Positions 1 through 7,332 of a DNA stretch of 43,194 nucleotides are shown here, piece after piece. This stretch comes from Streptomyces sp. ISL-11. Lineage in GTDB: Bacteria > Actinomycetota > Actinomycetes > Streptomycetales > Streptomycetaceae. Location: NCBI RefSeq assembly GCF_018614525.1, contig NZ_JAGGOL010000005.1, positions 1 through 43,194 of the forward strand, given 5' to 3'. Both the position numbers and the translations under genes were made by a program. The notes below the pieces were generated by a model. The model was not told where the DNA came from. It saw only the letters and a program-made list of their open reading frames with translations, and made no database searches. How positions within the stretch are numbered: the first letter of the stretch is position 1; every line of letters begins with the position of its first letter.

Positions 1-732
1 GGCCCGTCGTGCGGGCACGGGCGGTGGCGCGGCGGGCGCCGGCCGGGCGGCGTGGGCGGGGTTGGCCAGGACCGGGTCGGCCGGCCCGTACTGCAGGGAC
101 AGCGTCCGCGCCGAGCTTCCGACGGCGAGCGCCTGACGGTGCACCGGCGCGGGGTCCAGGACCGGGCCCGCGCCGGCGTCGCCCACGCGCAGCAGGTCGA
201 GGAACGCGGAGGTGTACGGGCCCGCTTCCCGCGACGGCGCGGCGGGGAGGGGGTTGACCACGCCGAAGAGCGGGATCCCCTCGGCGAGCTGTCCGCTGTT
301 CGCGGCGGCCGTCACGTGCGGCCAGGCGGCGGCGTCCGCCTCGACGTCGGCCAGGAGCAGCAGCGGTCCGGTGTGGGCACGCAGCGTGCGCGTCAGCCAG
401 GCCCACGGCAGGCCGGTGTAGCGGAGGGTCCCCGGGGTGCTGCCCGAGAGGGCCAGGTGCAGCTCCTTGCCCCGGCGCGAGGGCACCATCAGCCGTCCGG
501 TCACCCACACGAGCAGGGGGCCGGGTCCGGTGGCGGCGTGCTGGAGGTAGGCCAGCACGCTCTGCGGGCCCTCGACACCGGGAAGCCGGATCACGTCCAC
601 CGACGGGGCGGCGAGGAAGCGCCGCGGATCCGCCCCGGCGAGGGCGTGCGCCGTCGGATTCGGCACCGCGCCGCGGGACCGGTCGGGGGTCCCGTCCAGT
701 AACAGCACACAGCCCCGCAGAGGGTCAGTCAC
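1..732 (-). CDS. Caspase-fold (degenerate peptidase C14-like) protein, 3' end outside window
   Basis: Reads leftward from a GTG at 732 (GGAAGGA upstream) and is still open at base 1, so 244 codons are visible and the C-terminus is missing. The layout resembles bacterial caspase-like domains. A beta strand ending LLVWVTGRL (about 73-81) sits where active relatives have a Gly-His-Gly histidine loop. GKELHLALSGS then matches the usual 'xLxLALxD' strand, and GPLLLLADVEA (about 122-132) sits where active enzymes have Asp-Cys-Cys. Neither the His nor the Cys is present, so I infer a pseudo-protease or scaffold. Codon 11 is TTA (700-702), very rare in this genome type and read by the bldA tRNA, suggesting developmental control. 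A Pro/Ala-rich linker begins near residue 215. The fold assignment is by motif layout only; an unrelated Streptomyces-specific protein is possible. Confidence 0.55.
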   Translation of the reverse strand, partial: MTDPLRGCVLLLDGTPDRSRGAVPNPTAHALAGADPRRFLAAPSVDVIRLPGVEGPQSVLAYLQHAATGPGPLLVWVTGRLMVPSRRGKELHLALSGSTPGTLRYTGLPWAWLTRTLRAHTGPLLLLADVEADAAAWPHVTAAANSGQLAEGIPLFGVVNPLPAAPSREAGPYTSAFLDLLRVGDAGAGPVLDPAPVHRQALAVGSSARTLSLQYGPADPVLANPAHAARPAPAAPPPVPARRA

Positions 733-936
733 AACGCAACATCCTTCCGGCCGGTGCCACCACCCCTCCCGGGCGGCGGCAACGGCCCGCGGCCGGGGCG
801 GAAATGGCAGAGCAAGGGCAACTGTAGAGGCCACGGCCCCGACACGGGTCCGGACGGCCCCTCTTCCCCTCTTGCCCCTGTTTCCCCCATTCGGCCGGAC
901 GGCCCGGACATGGCGTCCTGACGCGCGGCGCCGCCG

Positions 937-1920
937 CTATGCGGGCAGCCCGGCCAGGAAGTCCAGGAGCGCGGCGTTGACCTCTTCGGGCCGTTCCTGC
1001 TGGGTCCAGTGACCGCAGCCGGGGAGGGTCACGCTGTCCACCAGCCCGGGGGCCGTCGTCCGCAGGGCGGCCGTTGCCCGGTCCATGCCGGGGAAGGCCC
1101 GTACGAGGTCCCGGTCGCCCGCCATGTACAGCGCGGGGACGCCGATGCCGCGGTCGTGGAAGGGTGCGAGCAACTCCCAGTTCCGGTCGATGTTGCGGTA
1201 CCAGTTCAGGCCGCCGGTGAAGGCGCGGTCGCCGTGCCCGGCGTACTCACGGACGAAGACGTCGATGTCCTCCTCCGTGAGCCAGTCGGGCAGTTCCTTC
1301 GGTGCGGGCATCGTGTCCAGGAGTCTGCGGCCCTCGGGAATGACCCAGGGGCGCGGCGGGTCGGTGTGCGGGCTGTCGCCCGAGCTGTTGGACAGGATGC
1401 TGCGGAAGGTCGCCGCGAGGTCGAGCGCCAACTCCGCGTCGGCCACGCCAGGTTCCTGGAAGTACGCCTGGTAGAAGCCCTCGCCGAGCAGCGACCGCAT
1501 ACTCGCGAGCGGCGGGACGAGGCCACGGGGTACGGGCGGGACGCTCAGGCCGGCCACCCCGCGGACGACGTCCGGGCGCAGCGTCGCGGTCGTCCAGGCG
1601 ACCGGCGCGCCCCAGTCGTGGCCGACGACGACCGCGCCGGTCTCGCCGAGGGCGTGGATCAGTCCGATCACGTCGCCGGTGAGGTGCAGCATGCTGTAGG
1701 CGGCGATGTCCTCGGGCTGCCCGCTGCGGGCGTAGCCGCGCTGGTCCGGTGCCACGACCCGGTAGCCGGCCTCGGCCAGCGGCGCGAACTGGTGCCGCCA
1801 GGAGTACCAGCACTCCGGAAAGCCGTGCAGCAGCAGGACCAGTGGTCCCTGCCCCTGCTCGGCGATGTGCAGGGTGACGCCGTTCACCTCGACGAAGCGG
1901 TGCTCGACCGTGCTGGTCAT
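937..1920 (-). CDS. Epoxide hydrolase-type alpha/beta hydrolase
   Basis: A 327-aa soluble alpha/beta-hydrolase, predicted to open epoxides through a covalent aspartyl ester. The HGFP oxyanion motif is at 32-35. The nucleophile is Asp102 in VVGHDWG; Asp rather than Ser marks the epoxide hydrolase/dehalogenase group. The acid is probably Asp269 or Asp271 in AGDRDLV, and the base is His304 in GCGHW. Tyr150/Tyr153 and Tyr241 are candidate cap tyrosines that polarise the epoxide. I chose the ATG at 1920 because GGGAGGG lies just before it and family homology starts there; an in-frame ATG 15 codons upstream adds unrelated residues. It lies 105 bp after a same-strand SRPBCC gene. Haloalkane dehalogenase is the alternative, but the two cap tyrosines favour epoxide hydrolase. 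Substrate unknown. Confidence 0.85.
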   Translation of the reverse strand: MTSTVEHRFVEVNGVTLHIAEQGQGPLVLLLHGFPECWYSWRHQFAPLAEAGYRVVAPDQRGYARSGQPEDIAAYSMLHLTGDVIGLIHALGETGAVVVGHDWGAPVAWTTATLRPDVVRGVAGLSVPPVPRGLVPPLASMRSLLGEGFYQAYFQEPGVADAELALDLAATFRSILSNSSGDSPHTDPPRPWVIPEGRRLLDTMPAPKELPDWLTEEDIDVFVREYAGHGDRAFTGGLNWYRNIDRNWELLAPFHDRGIGVPALYMAGDRDLVRAFPGMDRATAALRTTAPGLVDSVTLPGCGHWTQQERPEEVNAALLDFLAGLPA

Positions 1921-2025
1921 GGGCCCTCCCGCAGCAGATGTCCTATGCGTACCGACGCGCTCCACACTACGTCAACGGCCGTCGGGCGGGTCGTGGTTGG
2001 CGGACCGACGGAACGGTGCCGGGCG

Positions 2026-2469
2026 TCACGCGCCGTCGGACAGCAGCCGCCGCACGACCCGCCCGAACAGCAGCCGGGCGCACCGGTCCGTCGCGGTGTC
2101 GAGCAGCCGGGGCAGCCCCGCGACACGGAGGTCCTCGCGCCAGACGGTCCGCGATCCCGGCCCGTACGGGCGGACGTCGATCTCCGCCCAGCCGGTGACC
2201 ACGGTGCCCCGCTTCTCCAGGCGGCAGTGGCCCGGAGCGCCGTCCTCGGAGGGCGGTTCCCAGCGGACGATCTCCATGACGTCGTCGAAGGCGGCGCGCC
2301 CGAGGCCGGTGCGGGCCACGATCCGGGTGCCCACGCCGCTCGGGGGCGCCGGCGTCACCGTGATCCGGGTGAGCGGGACGTGTGCGGCGTGGCGCTCCCA
2401 GTCGGTGAGCCGCCGCCACGCCTCGCCGACGGGCAGGCGGGAGGGGCGTTCGAGCGTGAAGGGAGCCAT
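2026..2469 (-). CDS. SRPBCC-family (START-like) protein
   Basis: A 147-aa protein with the helix-grip features of the SRPBCC/polyketide-cyclase-like superfamily: an N-terminal strand (FTLERPSRLPV), a helix with the DWERHAAH segment typical of these small ligand-binding proteins, alternating strands including VTGWAEIDVRPYG, and a long C-terminal amphipathic helix (about 115-144). No catalytic residues can be named. The members bind hydrophobic ligands, but the ligand here is unknown. It shares a 122-bp divergent promoter region with the NTF2-like gene on the other strand and is followed by the epoxide hydrolase on its own strand, 105 bp away. No Shine-Dalgarno is obvious before the ATG. Confidence 0.7.
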   Translation of the reverse strand: MAPFTLERPSRLPVGEAWRRLTDWERHAAHVPLTRITVTPAPPSGVGTRIVARTGLGRAAFDDVMEIVRWEPPSEDGAPGHCRLEKRGTVVTGWAEIDVRPYGPGSRTVWREDLRVAGLPRLLDTATDRCARLLFGRVVRRLLSDGA

Positions 2470-2591
2470 GGCGGCAGCCTAATCGGGCCTGGGCGGAGGC
2501 GGGCCCCGCGCCGGGCGCCGGGCCGCCGCGGGTTAGTGTCGGCTGCCGCCCCGGCGGCGACCGGATACCGAGACAGGGAGAGAGCGGCGAC

Positions 2592-3011
2592 ATGAGCAAC
2601 GCAGAGGACAACACCCGTGGCGTGGTCCAGGAGTTCCTGGTGCGACTGGGGCAGGGCGATCCGGACCGTACGGCGGCCCTGTTCGCGGAGACGGTCGACT
2701 GGCTGATCGCCGAGAACCCCGTCGTGCCGTGGATTCGGCCGCGTTCCTCACGCGCGGACGTGGCCGCGCACTTCCGTGAGCTGGCCGAGGGCATGACCCC
2801 GCTGCCGGGGGGCCAAGCCGTCGACGTGATGGTGGTGAACGGCGGCGAGGCGATGCTGTCGGGGCGCCTGGCGGGCACGGCGCGGATCACCGGCAAGACC
2901 TTCCACTCGCCCTTCGCGGCCCGGCTGACGGTCGAGGACGGGCTGATAACGCGGTATCACCTCTTCGAGGACAGTCTCGCGATCGCCGAGGCGTGCACGC
3001 CCGACGCGTAG
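2592..3011 (+). CDS. NTF2-like / SnoaL-type small alpha+beta barrel protein
   Basis: A 139-aa single-domain protein. The N-terminal helix RGVVQEFLVRLGQGDPD, then ALFAETVDWLI (strand entry), a central helix around RADVAAHFRELAEGM, and the final strands FAARLTVEDGLITRYHLFED are the signature order of the NTF2-like/SnoaL superfamily, which includes ketosteroid-isomerase-like and limonene-epoxide-hydrolase-like enzymes as well as non-catalytic members. The start is the ATG at 2592 with GGGAGAG upstream. The stop codon TAG at 3009-3011 forms the first three bases of the repeat element that follows. Being divergent from an SRPBCC gene and near an epoxide hydrolase suggests shared small-molecule metabolism, but that is inference. 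Confidence 0.75.
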   Translation: MSNAEDNTRGVVQEFLVRLGQGDPDRTAALFAETVDWLIAENPVVPWIRPRSSRADVAAHFRELAEGMTPLPGGQAVDVMVVNGGEAMLSGRLAGTARITGKTFHSPFAARLTVEDGLITRYHLFEDSLAIAEACTPDA

Positions 3012-3194
3012 GCCGTGTCCGGCGGATCATGTGAGAGGGCGCCGCGGGCCGTGTCGGCCGCACCACCGCTGCGCGGTGGTGTCCTCAAGCTCCCCCGGCC
3101 ACCGCTGGGGGAGCTTGAGGACGCGCCCGCAGGGCGCTCGCCGCCGCAGGCGGCGAAGAGAGCCTGCAGCCGAAGTCCCGCCGGACACAGCCTA
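3009..3194. repeat. TIR-bounded intergenic repeat, copy 1 (MITE-like)
   Basis: A 186-bp non-coding element with 17-bp terminal inverted repeats: TAGGCCGTGTCCGGCGG at 3009-3025 and its complement, with one mismatch, at 3178-3194. Inside are three hairpins: 3061-3069/3073-3081, 3083-3096/3107-3120 (14 bp), and one near 3150. The left end supplies the TAG stop of the upstream gene. It lies between two convergent genes, so it could terminate transcription from both sides. A related, inverted copy is at 11375-11620. No ORF inside, so any mobility would need a transposase supplied from elsewhere. Confidence 0.75.
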
Positions 3195-3215
3195 GGGAGG
3201 CCGCCCGGGAGACGT

Positions 3216-4331
3216 TCAGGCCCTTATCTCGTCCATGAGCATCTGGAGCGTGCCGCAGTGCTTGTCGGAGGGCAGTGCTTCCAGGGCGGCCTCGGCATGG
3301 GCCAGGCCGCCGGCCCGGTCACCCGAGCGGGTCAGCACCAGCCCCTGGTGCAGCTCCAGGTGCGCCGTGAAGCGCGGCAGATGGCCCGGCAGCTCGCGGC
3401 GGGCCTCCGCCTGGGCGCGGCTCGCGCGCTTCTCGTCGCCGAGCCGTGCCGACAGCAGGGACAGGAAGCCGTTCATGCGCCAGGCGGGGAGGGCGTAGTC
3501 GCTGAGCTGCTCCGAGGGGGTGGCGGCCGCGTCGAACACCGTACGGCCGCGGTCGGCCAGCCGCAGGGCCGCGGCCCTGTCGCCGCGCAGGGCCGCGGTG
3601 TACGCCTTCCCCATCGTGGCGTGCAGGAGCCCGGCGGACGGCCTGCCGCCGATGGCCACGGCCTGGTCGGCCAGCACGTCGGCGAGCCCGGGTGACATGC
3701 CTCCGTAGCCGAGGGTGAGCGCGGCCCGGCCGCGCACCCACACGCGTGTCCCGCGGTCCTCCGACCGGTCCGCCGCGTCGGCGGCCATCCGGAACCAGCC
3801 GATGGCCTTCGGTCCCTCCGAGCGGGGAAGCGTCGTGGCGTAGAGGGTCATGAGGCGGGCGGTCACCGACCACATGCGGGGGTCGTCGAGCTGCTGTTGC
3901 GCCACGAACAGGTCCTCGACGACGCGGCGCTGCAGGTCGGCGGCGCCGACGGACATGTAGTCGGTGCCGTAGACGGCCAGCCGGTCCTCCCAGTCGTCCA
4001 CCGCCGGCCCGCCGCGCAGACGGGCGGCGAACCCGACCCTCAGGAGATCGGCGGCCACGGTGGGGGCGACGGCGGTCGCGCTGAGGCCGGTCAGCGGCTC
4101 GTCCGGCGCGCGGCCGCCCTCCAGCACGGCCAGGGGCACCTCCAGGACCGTGGCCAGGCACCGCAGGTAGAACGGGCCGGGCCTGACCTTGCCCCGTTCC
4201 CAGCCGCTCACGTACTCCCGTACGAGCGAGGTACCGAAGGTCTCGTTGATCTCCGAAGCCAGCCGCCCCTGGCTCCATCCGCGCGAGGCGCGCAATTCCC
4301 TGACGAGTTCTCCGATCGGCACGGACCCCAT
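3216..4331 (-). CDS. XRE-family regulator with C-terminal helical (TPR-like) sensor region
   Basis: A 371-aa predicted cytoplasmic transcription regulator. Residues about 5-70 form an XRE helix-turn-helix (LVRELRASRGWSQGRL, then REYVSGWERGKVRP, ending in AVLEGG). From about residue 130 to the end the protein is all alpha-helical with alanine/leucine-rich repeats resembling tetratricopeptide helices, the arrangement seen in many actinomycete regulators that sense a peptide or protein partner. I chose the ATG at 4331 (AGGGG upstream) because the HTH begins directly after it; an upstream in-frame ATG would add a basic, non-conserved leader. No adjacent small target gene of the usual paired kind is present, so its regulon cannot be told. 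Confidence 0.8.
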   Translation of the reverse strand: MGSVPIGELVRELRASRGWSQGRLASEINETFGTSLVREYVSGWERGKVRPGPFYLRCLATVLEVPLAVLEGGRAPDEPLTGLSATAVAPTVAADLLRVGFAARLRGGPAVDDWEDRLAVYGTDYMSVGAADLQRRVVEDLFVAQQQLDDPRMWSVTARLMTLYATTLPRSEGPKAIGWFRMAADAADRSEDRGTRVWVRGRAALTLGYGGMSPGLADVLADQAVAIGGRPSAGLLHATMGKAYTAALRGDRAAALRLADRGRTVFDAAATPSEQLSDYALPAWRMNGFLSLLSARLGDEKRASRAQAEARRELPGHLPRFTAHLELHQGLVLTRSGDRAGGLAHAEAALEALPSDKHCGTLQMLMDEIRA

Positions 4332-4463
4332 CTTGCCCCTAGGAATGCCACTACCGGTCATCCGGGGGCGGGGAGAGGCTGAAGGCCGAGGGATCTTCCG
4401 GTCCGGACGTGCCACGGGGGTGCGCGTCCGGGCCGGGTTCGTTCGGTGGGCCGGACCGTTGCG

Positions 4464-5357
4464 TCACCCCTGGGACCGGGCCCATCGCGTGGTGAGGTCG
4501 GTGAAGACCCGGGCGGCGGCGCTCCGGTAGGCGGTGTCCCGGCGGAGCAGCGTGACGGTACGCGCGGGCAGGGCGGGGACGAGCGGGACCGGGTGGAGGT
4601 CCGGGTGTTCGCGGGCGATGGCGTCGGGCAGGACGGTGGCGAGCGCGGTGCGCCGGACGATCTCGACGAGCGCGCCGACCGAGTTGGCCTCGATGTCGAC
4701 GCGCGGGCGGACCCGGTGCGCGGCGCAGTACTCGTCGATGTGACGACGCGTCACGAAGTCGCTGCTGAGGAGCGCCGTCCGGCTGTCGTGGAGGTCGCCG
4801 ACCGGCAGCGGGTCACGGCGCCCGGCGTGCGGGTGGGCGTCGCCGACGACCAGGCCGAGGGTCTCGGTGAACAACGTGTCGCCGGTGATCCCCGGCCGGT
4901 GCGGGCCGCTGAAGGCGATGCCGAGGTCCAGGGTGTCGTCGAGGAGCGCGGACTCCATCCGGTCCTGGGTCATCTCCCGGACCTCCAGGGTGATGCCGGG
5001 GTGCCCGGTGTGGAAGTCCGCGACGAGCGGCCCGATCAGGTAGGCGGTGAAGGTCGGGGTCGCGGCCAGCCGCAGGGTGCCGCGCGAGAGGTCCTGCACG
5101 TCGAGCACGGCGCGTTCGCCCGCCGCCAGGTCCCGCAGGGCGCGGCGGGCGTGGTGGACGTACGCCTCCCCGGCGTCCGTCAGCCGTACGGTGCGCCCCG
5201 ACCGGTCGAGCAGCTGTACGCGAAGTGCCCGCTCCAGTTGTTTGACCTGCTGCGACAGGGTGGGCTGCGAGATGTGGAGGGCTTCGGCGGCCCGGGTGAA
5301 GTTGGCGTGCTCGGCCACGGCGAGCAGATAGCGGAGGTGACGCAGTTCCAGAGCCAT
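4464..5357 (-). CDS. cynR: LysR-family regulator of cyanate genes
   Basis: A 297-aa LysR-type regulator. The N-terminal winged helix covers residues 1-60 (MALELRHLRYLLAVAEHANF, then AAEALHISQPTLSQQVKQLE), followed by the two-lobed effector domain. It is transcribed divergently from the carbonic anhydrase and cyanase genes, the same arrangement as E. coli cynR-cynTS, where CynR binds cyanate and activates the operon. The ATG at 5357 begins exactly at the family N-terminus; an upstream start would run into the putative operator. The name rests on context plus family; the effector residues cannot be confirmed by eye. Confidence 0.85.
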   Translation of the reverse strand: MALELRHLRYLLAVAEHANFTRAAEALHISQPTLSQQVKQLERALRVQLLDRSGRTVRLTDAGEAYVHHARRALRDLAAGERAVLDVQDLSRGTLRLAATPTFTAYLIGPLVADFHTGHPGITLEVREMTQDRMESALLDDTLDLGIAFSGPHRPGITGDTLFTETLGLVVGDAHPHAGRRDPLPVGDLHDSRTALLSSDFVTRRHIDEYCAAHRVRPRVDIEANSVGALVEIVRRTALATVLPDAIAREHPDLHPVPLVPALPARTVTLLRRDTAYRSAAARVFTDLTTRWARSQG

Positions 5358-5365
5358 GGAAACAA

Positions 5366-5416
5366 CTATAGATGCGAGCAATAGCTTCTATGGTTTGTGC
5401 GCCTTGGACACTATAG
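5366..5416. promoter_or_regulatory. Candidate CynR operator / divergent cyn promoter region
   Basis: The cynR-cynT spacer holds repeated ATAG/CTAT elements: CTATAG at 5366-5371, ATAG at 5381-5384, CTAT at 5388-5391 and CTATAG at 5411-5416. The AT-rich half-sites stand out against the surrounding GC and lie where a LysR regulator would control both directions. The first element is 8 bp from the cynR start codon, consistent with autorepression. Binding is inferred, not shown. Confidence 0.5.
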
Positions 5417-5480
5417 GAGCAGGTCATGCATGGTGGATCTCGTCAGCCCCACGGGGCCGACAGCCACCGAAGGAGTGACC

Positions 5481-6083
5481 ATGCGAGACCTCACCGAAGG
5501 CGTCGCGCGTTTCCGCCGCGATGTCTACCCGGCCAAGGCGGACCTCTTCGCCCACCTGGCCGCGACCCACCGGCCGACGACGCTGTTCATCAGCTGCTCC
5601 GACGCCCGGGTGGTACCGGAACTGATCACCCAGAGCGAGCCGGGCGAGCTGTTCGTCATCCGCACCGCCGGCAACCTCGTCCCCGCCCACACCCCCGGCC
5701 CGGACGGGGTGGCGGCCAGCATCGAGTACGCCGTCGCCGTACTCGGCGTGCGCGACATCGTGGTGTGCGGGCACTCCGCCTGCGGTGCGATGACCGCCCT
5801 CGCCGAGCACCACGATCTGAGCGCCGTGCCCGCGATCGCCGACTGGCTGCGCCACGCGGACGCCTCCCGGGCCCGTGCCGCCGGCGTGACCGGCGCGCGG
5901 CAGGTCGACGCCCTGGTGCGCGAGAACGTCCTCGCCCAGCTGGCGAACCTCGCCACGCACCCCTCGGTGGCCCGCGCCCTGGCCACCGGTTCGGTCGCCC
6001 TGCACGGCTGGGTCTACGACATCCCCACCGGCGCCGTCGAGGAACTCGACGACGCGGGCCGGCCGGCCGCCCTCGCGGCCTGA
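5481..6083 (+). CDS. cynT: Beta-class carbonic anhydrase of the cyanate operon
   Basis: A 200-aa beta-carbonic anhydrase interconverting CO2 and bicarbonate. The zinc ligands are visible: Cys39 in SCSDAR, His98 and Cys101 in GHSACGAM, with the Asp41/Arg43 dyad. Length and spacing are normal for CynT-type enzymes. It precedes cynS by 66 bp: cyanase uses bicarbonate as co-substrate and releases CO2, so this enzyme keeps bicarbonate available. The ATG at 5481 has AGGAG seven bases upstream; a longer in-frame extension lacks homology and overlaps the candidate operator. Confidence 0.93.
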   Translation: MRDLTEGVARFRRDVYPAKADLFAHLAATHRPTTLFISCSDARVVPELITQSEPGELFVIRTAGNLVPAHTPGPDGVAASIEYAVAVLGVRDIVVCGHSACGAMTALAEHHDLSAVPAIADWLRHADASRARAAGVTGARQVDALVRENVLAQLANLATHPSVARALATGSVALHGWVYDIPTGAVEELDDAGRPAALAA

Positions 6084-6149
6084 CCCGCCCACCGGATCCC
6101 ACGCCGTCCCCCTCCTGGGGGCACGGCACACCCGAAAGGAAGCCCTCTC

Positions 6150-6620
6150 ATGGTGCACGCCCAGTTCGACCCCACCGCCCGTCAGGCCCTGGCCGCCGCC
6201 GCTGTCGACGCCAAGGTGCGCAAGGACCTGTCCTGGCAGCAGATCGCCGACGCCGCCGGTCTCTCGGTCGCCTTCGTCACCGCCGCCGTGCTCGGCCAGC
6301 ACCCGCTGCCCGAGGACTCGGCCCGGGCCGTCGCCGGCCTGCTGGGCCTGGACGACGACGCCGCGATGCTGCTGCAGACCATCCCGACCCGCGGCTCCCT
6401 CCCCGGCGGCATCCCCACCGACCCGACCATCTACCGCTTCCACGAGATGCTCCAGGTCTACGGCACCACCCTCAAGGCCCTGGTCCACGAGCAGTTCGGT
6501 GACGGCATCATCAGCGCGATCAACTTCAAGCTGGACGTGAAGAAGGTCGAGGACCCCGAGGGCGGTCACCGCGCGGTGATCACGCTCGACGGCAAGTACC
6601 TGCCGACGAAGCCCTTCTGA
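6150..6620 (+). CDS. cynS: Cyanase (cyanate hydratase)
   Basis: A 156-aa enzyme, the same length as E. coli CynS. It converts cyanate plus bicarbonate to carbamate, which decays to ammonia and CO2. Residues 1-75 form the helical HTH-like domain ([20 protein letters not shown]) and the C-terminal part forms the decamer-interface active site. Arg96, Glu99 and Ser122, the catalytic residues in E. coli numbering, are all at the same positions here (YRFHE, GIISAIN). A Shine-Dalgarno (GAAAGGAAG) precedes the ATG. It lies between cynT and a deaminase-like gene, with a strong hairpin after it. Confidence 0.96.
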   Translation: MVHAQFDPTARQALAAAAVDAKVRKDLSWQQIADAAGLSVAFVTAAVLGQHPLPEDSARAVAGLLGLDDDAAMLLQTIPTRGSLPGGIPTDPTIYRFHEMLQVYGTTLKALVHEQFGDGIISAINFKLDVKKVEDPEGGHRAVITLDGKYLPTKPF

Positions 6621-6645
6621 CGCCGAGGTCCGTTCCGAAGCCGGC

Positions 6646-6674
6646 GGCCGGGGAACCGAACCGGTTCCCCGGCC
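6646..6674. terminator. Hairpin after cynS
   Basis: A perfect 13-bp stem (6646-6658 with 6662-6674) with a 3-nt loop and no T-run, as is common for Streptomyces terminators. It lies between cynS and the deaminase-like gene, so read-through of the downstream gene may be limited, or the hairpin may act as an attenuator or mRNA stabiliser. Confidence 0.65.
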
Positions 6675-6711
6675 CCCTTCCCCTCCCGCACCTCCGGAAG
6701 AAGGAGCCCCC

Positions 6712-7332
6712 GTGGACTTCGCACAGCGCACCATCGACATCGCCCGGGCCAACGTGGCCGAGGGCGGCCGGCCGTTCGCCACGGTCATCGTCAAGGACGG
6801 CGAGATCATCGCTGAGAGTCCGAACCTGGTCGCTCGGACCGGTGACCCGACGGCGCACGCCGAGATCCTCGCCATCCGCGACGCCTGCACCCGGCTGGGC
6901 ACCGAGCACCTGACCGGCTGCACGATCTACGTGCTCGCCCACCCGTGCCCGATGTGCCTGGGCTCCCTGTACTACTGCAGCCCCGACGAGGTCGTCTTCC
7001 TCACTCTGCGCGAGGACTACGAGCCGCACTACGTGGACGACCGCAAGTACTTCGAGCTGGGGACCTTCTACGCGGAGTTCGCGACCGACTGGGACAGGCG
7101 CCGGCTGCCCATGCGGTACGCGCCGCGCGACGCCGCCGTGGAGGTCTACCGGGTCTGGCAGGAGCGCAACGGCGGCGAGCGCCGGGGTGCCCGGCGTGCC
7201 CGCCGCCTGACGCGACCCCTGCCGGCCCGCGACCGCCCCGCCGCCGGGAGTCCGTGCTCCTGTCGCGGCGGGGCGTGCGGAACCGGTGGGAGCGAGCGGC
7301 CTCAGAGCCGCGTCGCCGCCGTCTGCTCGTAG
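6712..7332 (+). CDS. Nucleoside deaminase-like (CDA-superfamily) zinc enzyme
   Basis: A 206-aa protein of the cytidine/guanine deaminase superfamily. The zinc site is intact: His49 and Glu51 in AHAEILA, and Cys79/Cys82 in PCPMCLGSLYY. Family homology runs to about residue 155. After that comes about 50 residues of Arg/Pro-rich sequence that looks like read-through: a TGA at 7208-7210 is one frame off, and the tail contains the hairpin at 7234-7275 and overlaps the 3' end of the convergent protease gene by 31 bp. The GTG at 6712 has a strong AAGGAG. Its place after cynT-cynS suggests a nitrogen-salvage role, but the substrate is not evident; tRNA, guanine or cytosine deamination are all possible for the superfamily. 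Confidence 0.75.
   Translation: MDFAQRTIDIARANVAEGGRPFATVIVKDGEIIAESPNLVARTGDPTAHAEILAIRDACTRLGTEHLTGCTIYVLAHPCPMCLGSLYYCSPDEVVFLTLREDYEPHYVDDRKYFELGTFYAEFATDWDRRRLPMRYAPRDAAVEVYRVWQERNGGERRGARRARRLTRPLPARDRPAAGSPCSCRGGACGTGGSERPQSRVAAVCS
7234..7275. terminator. Bidirectional hairpin between convergent genes
   Basis: An 11-bp perfect stem (7234-7244 with 7265-7275) and a 20-nt loop, at the convergent ends of the deaminase and protease genes. It lies inside the odd C-terminal tail of the deaminase ORF, which supports that tail being a recent extension. Confidence 0.45.

Noticed and set aside
729..911. A 60-codon minus-strand frame between the first two genes
   Set aside because: No ribosome site, low-complexity Gly/Pro composition, and it overlaps the start region of the caspase-fold gene.
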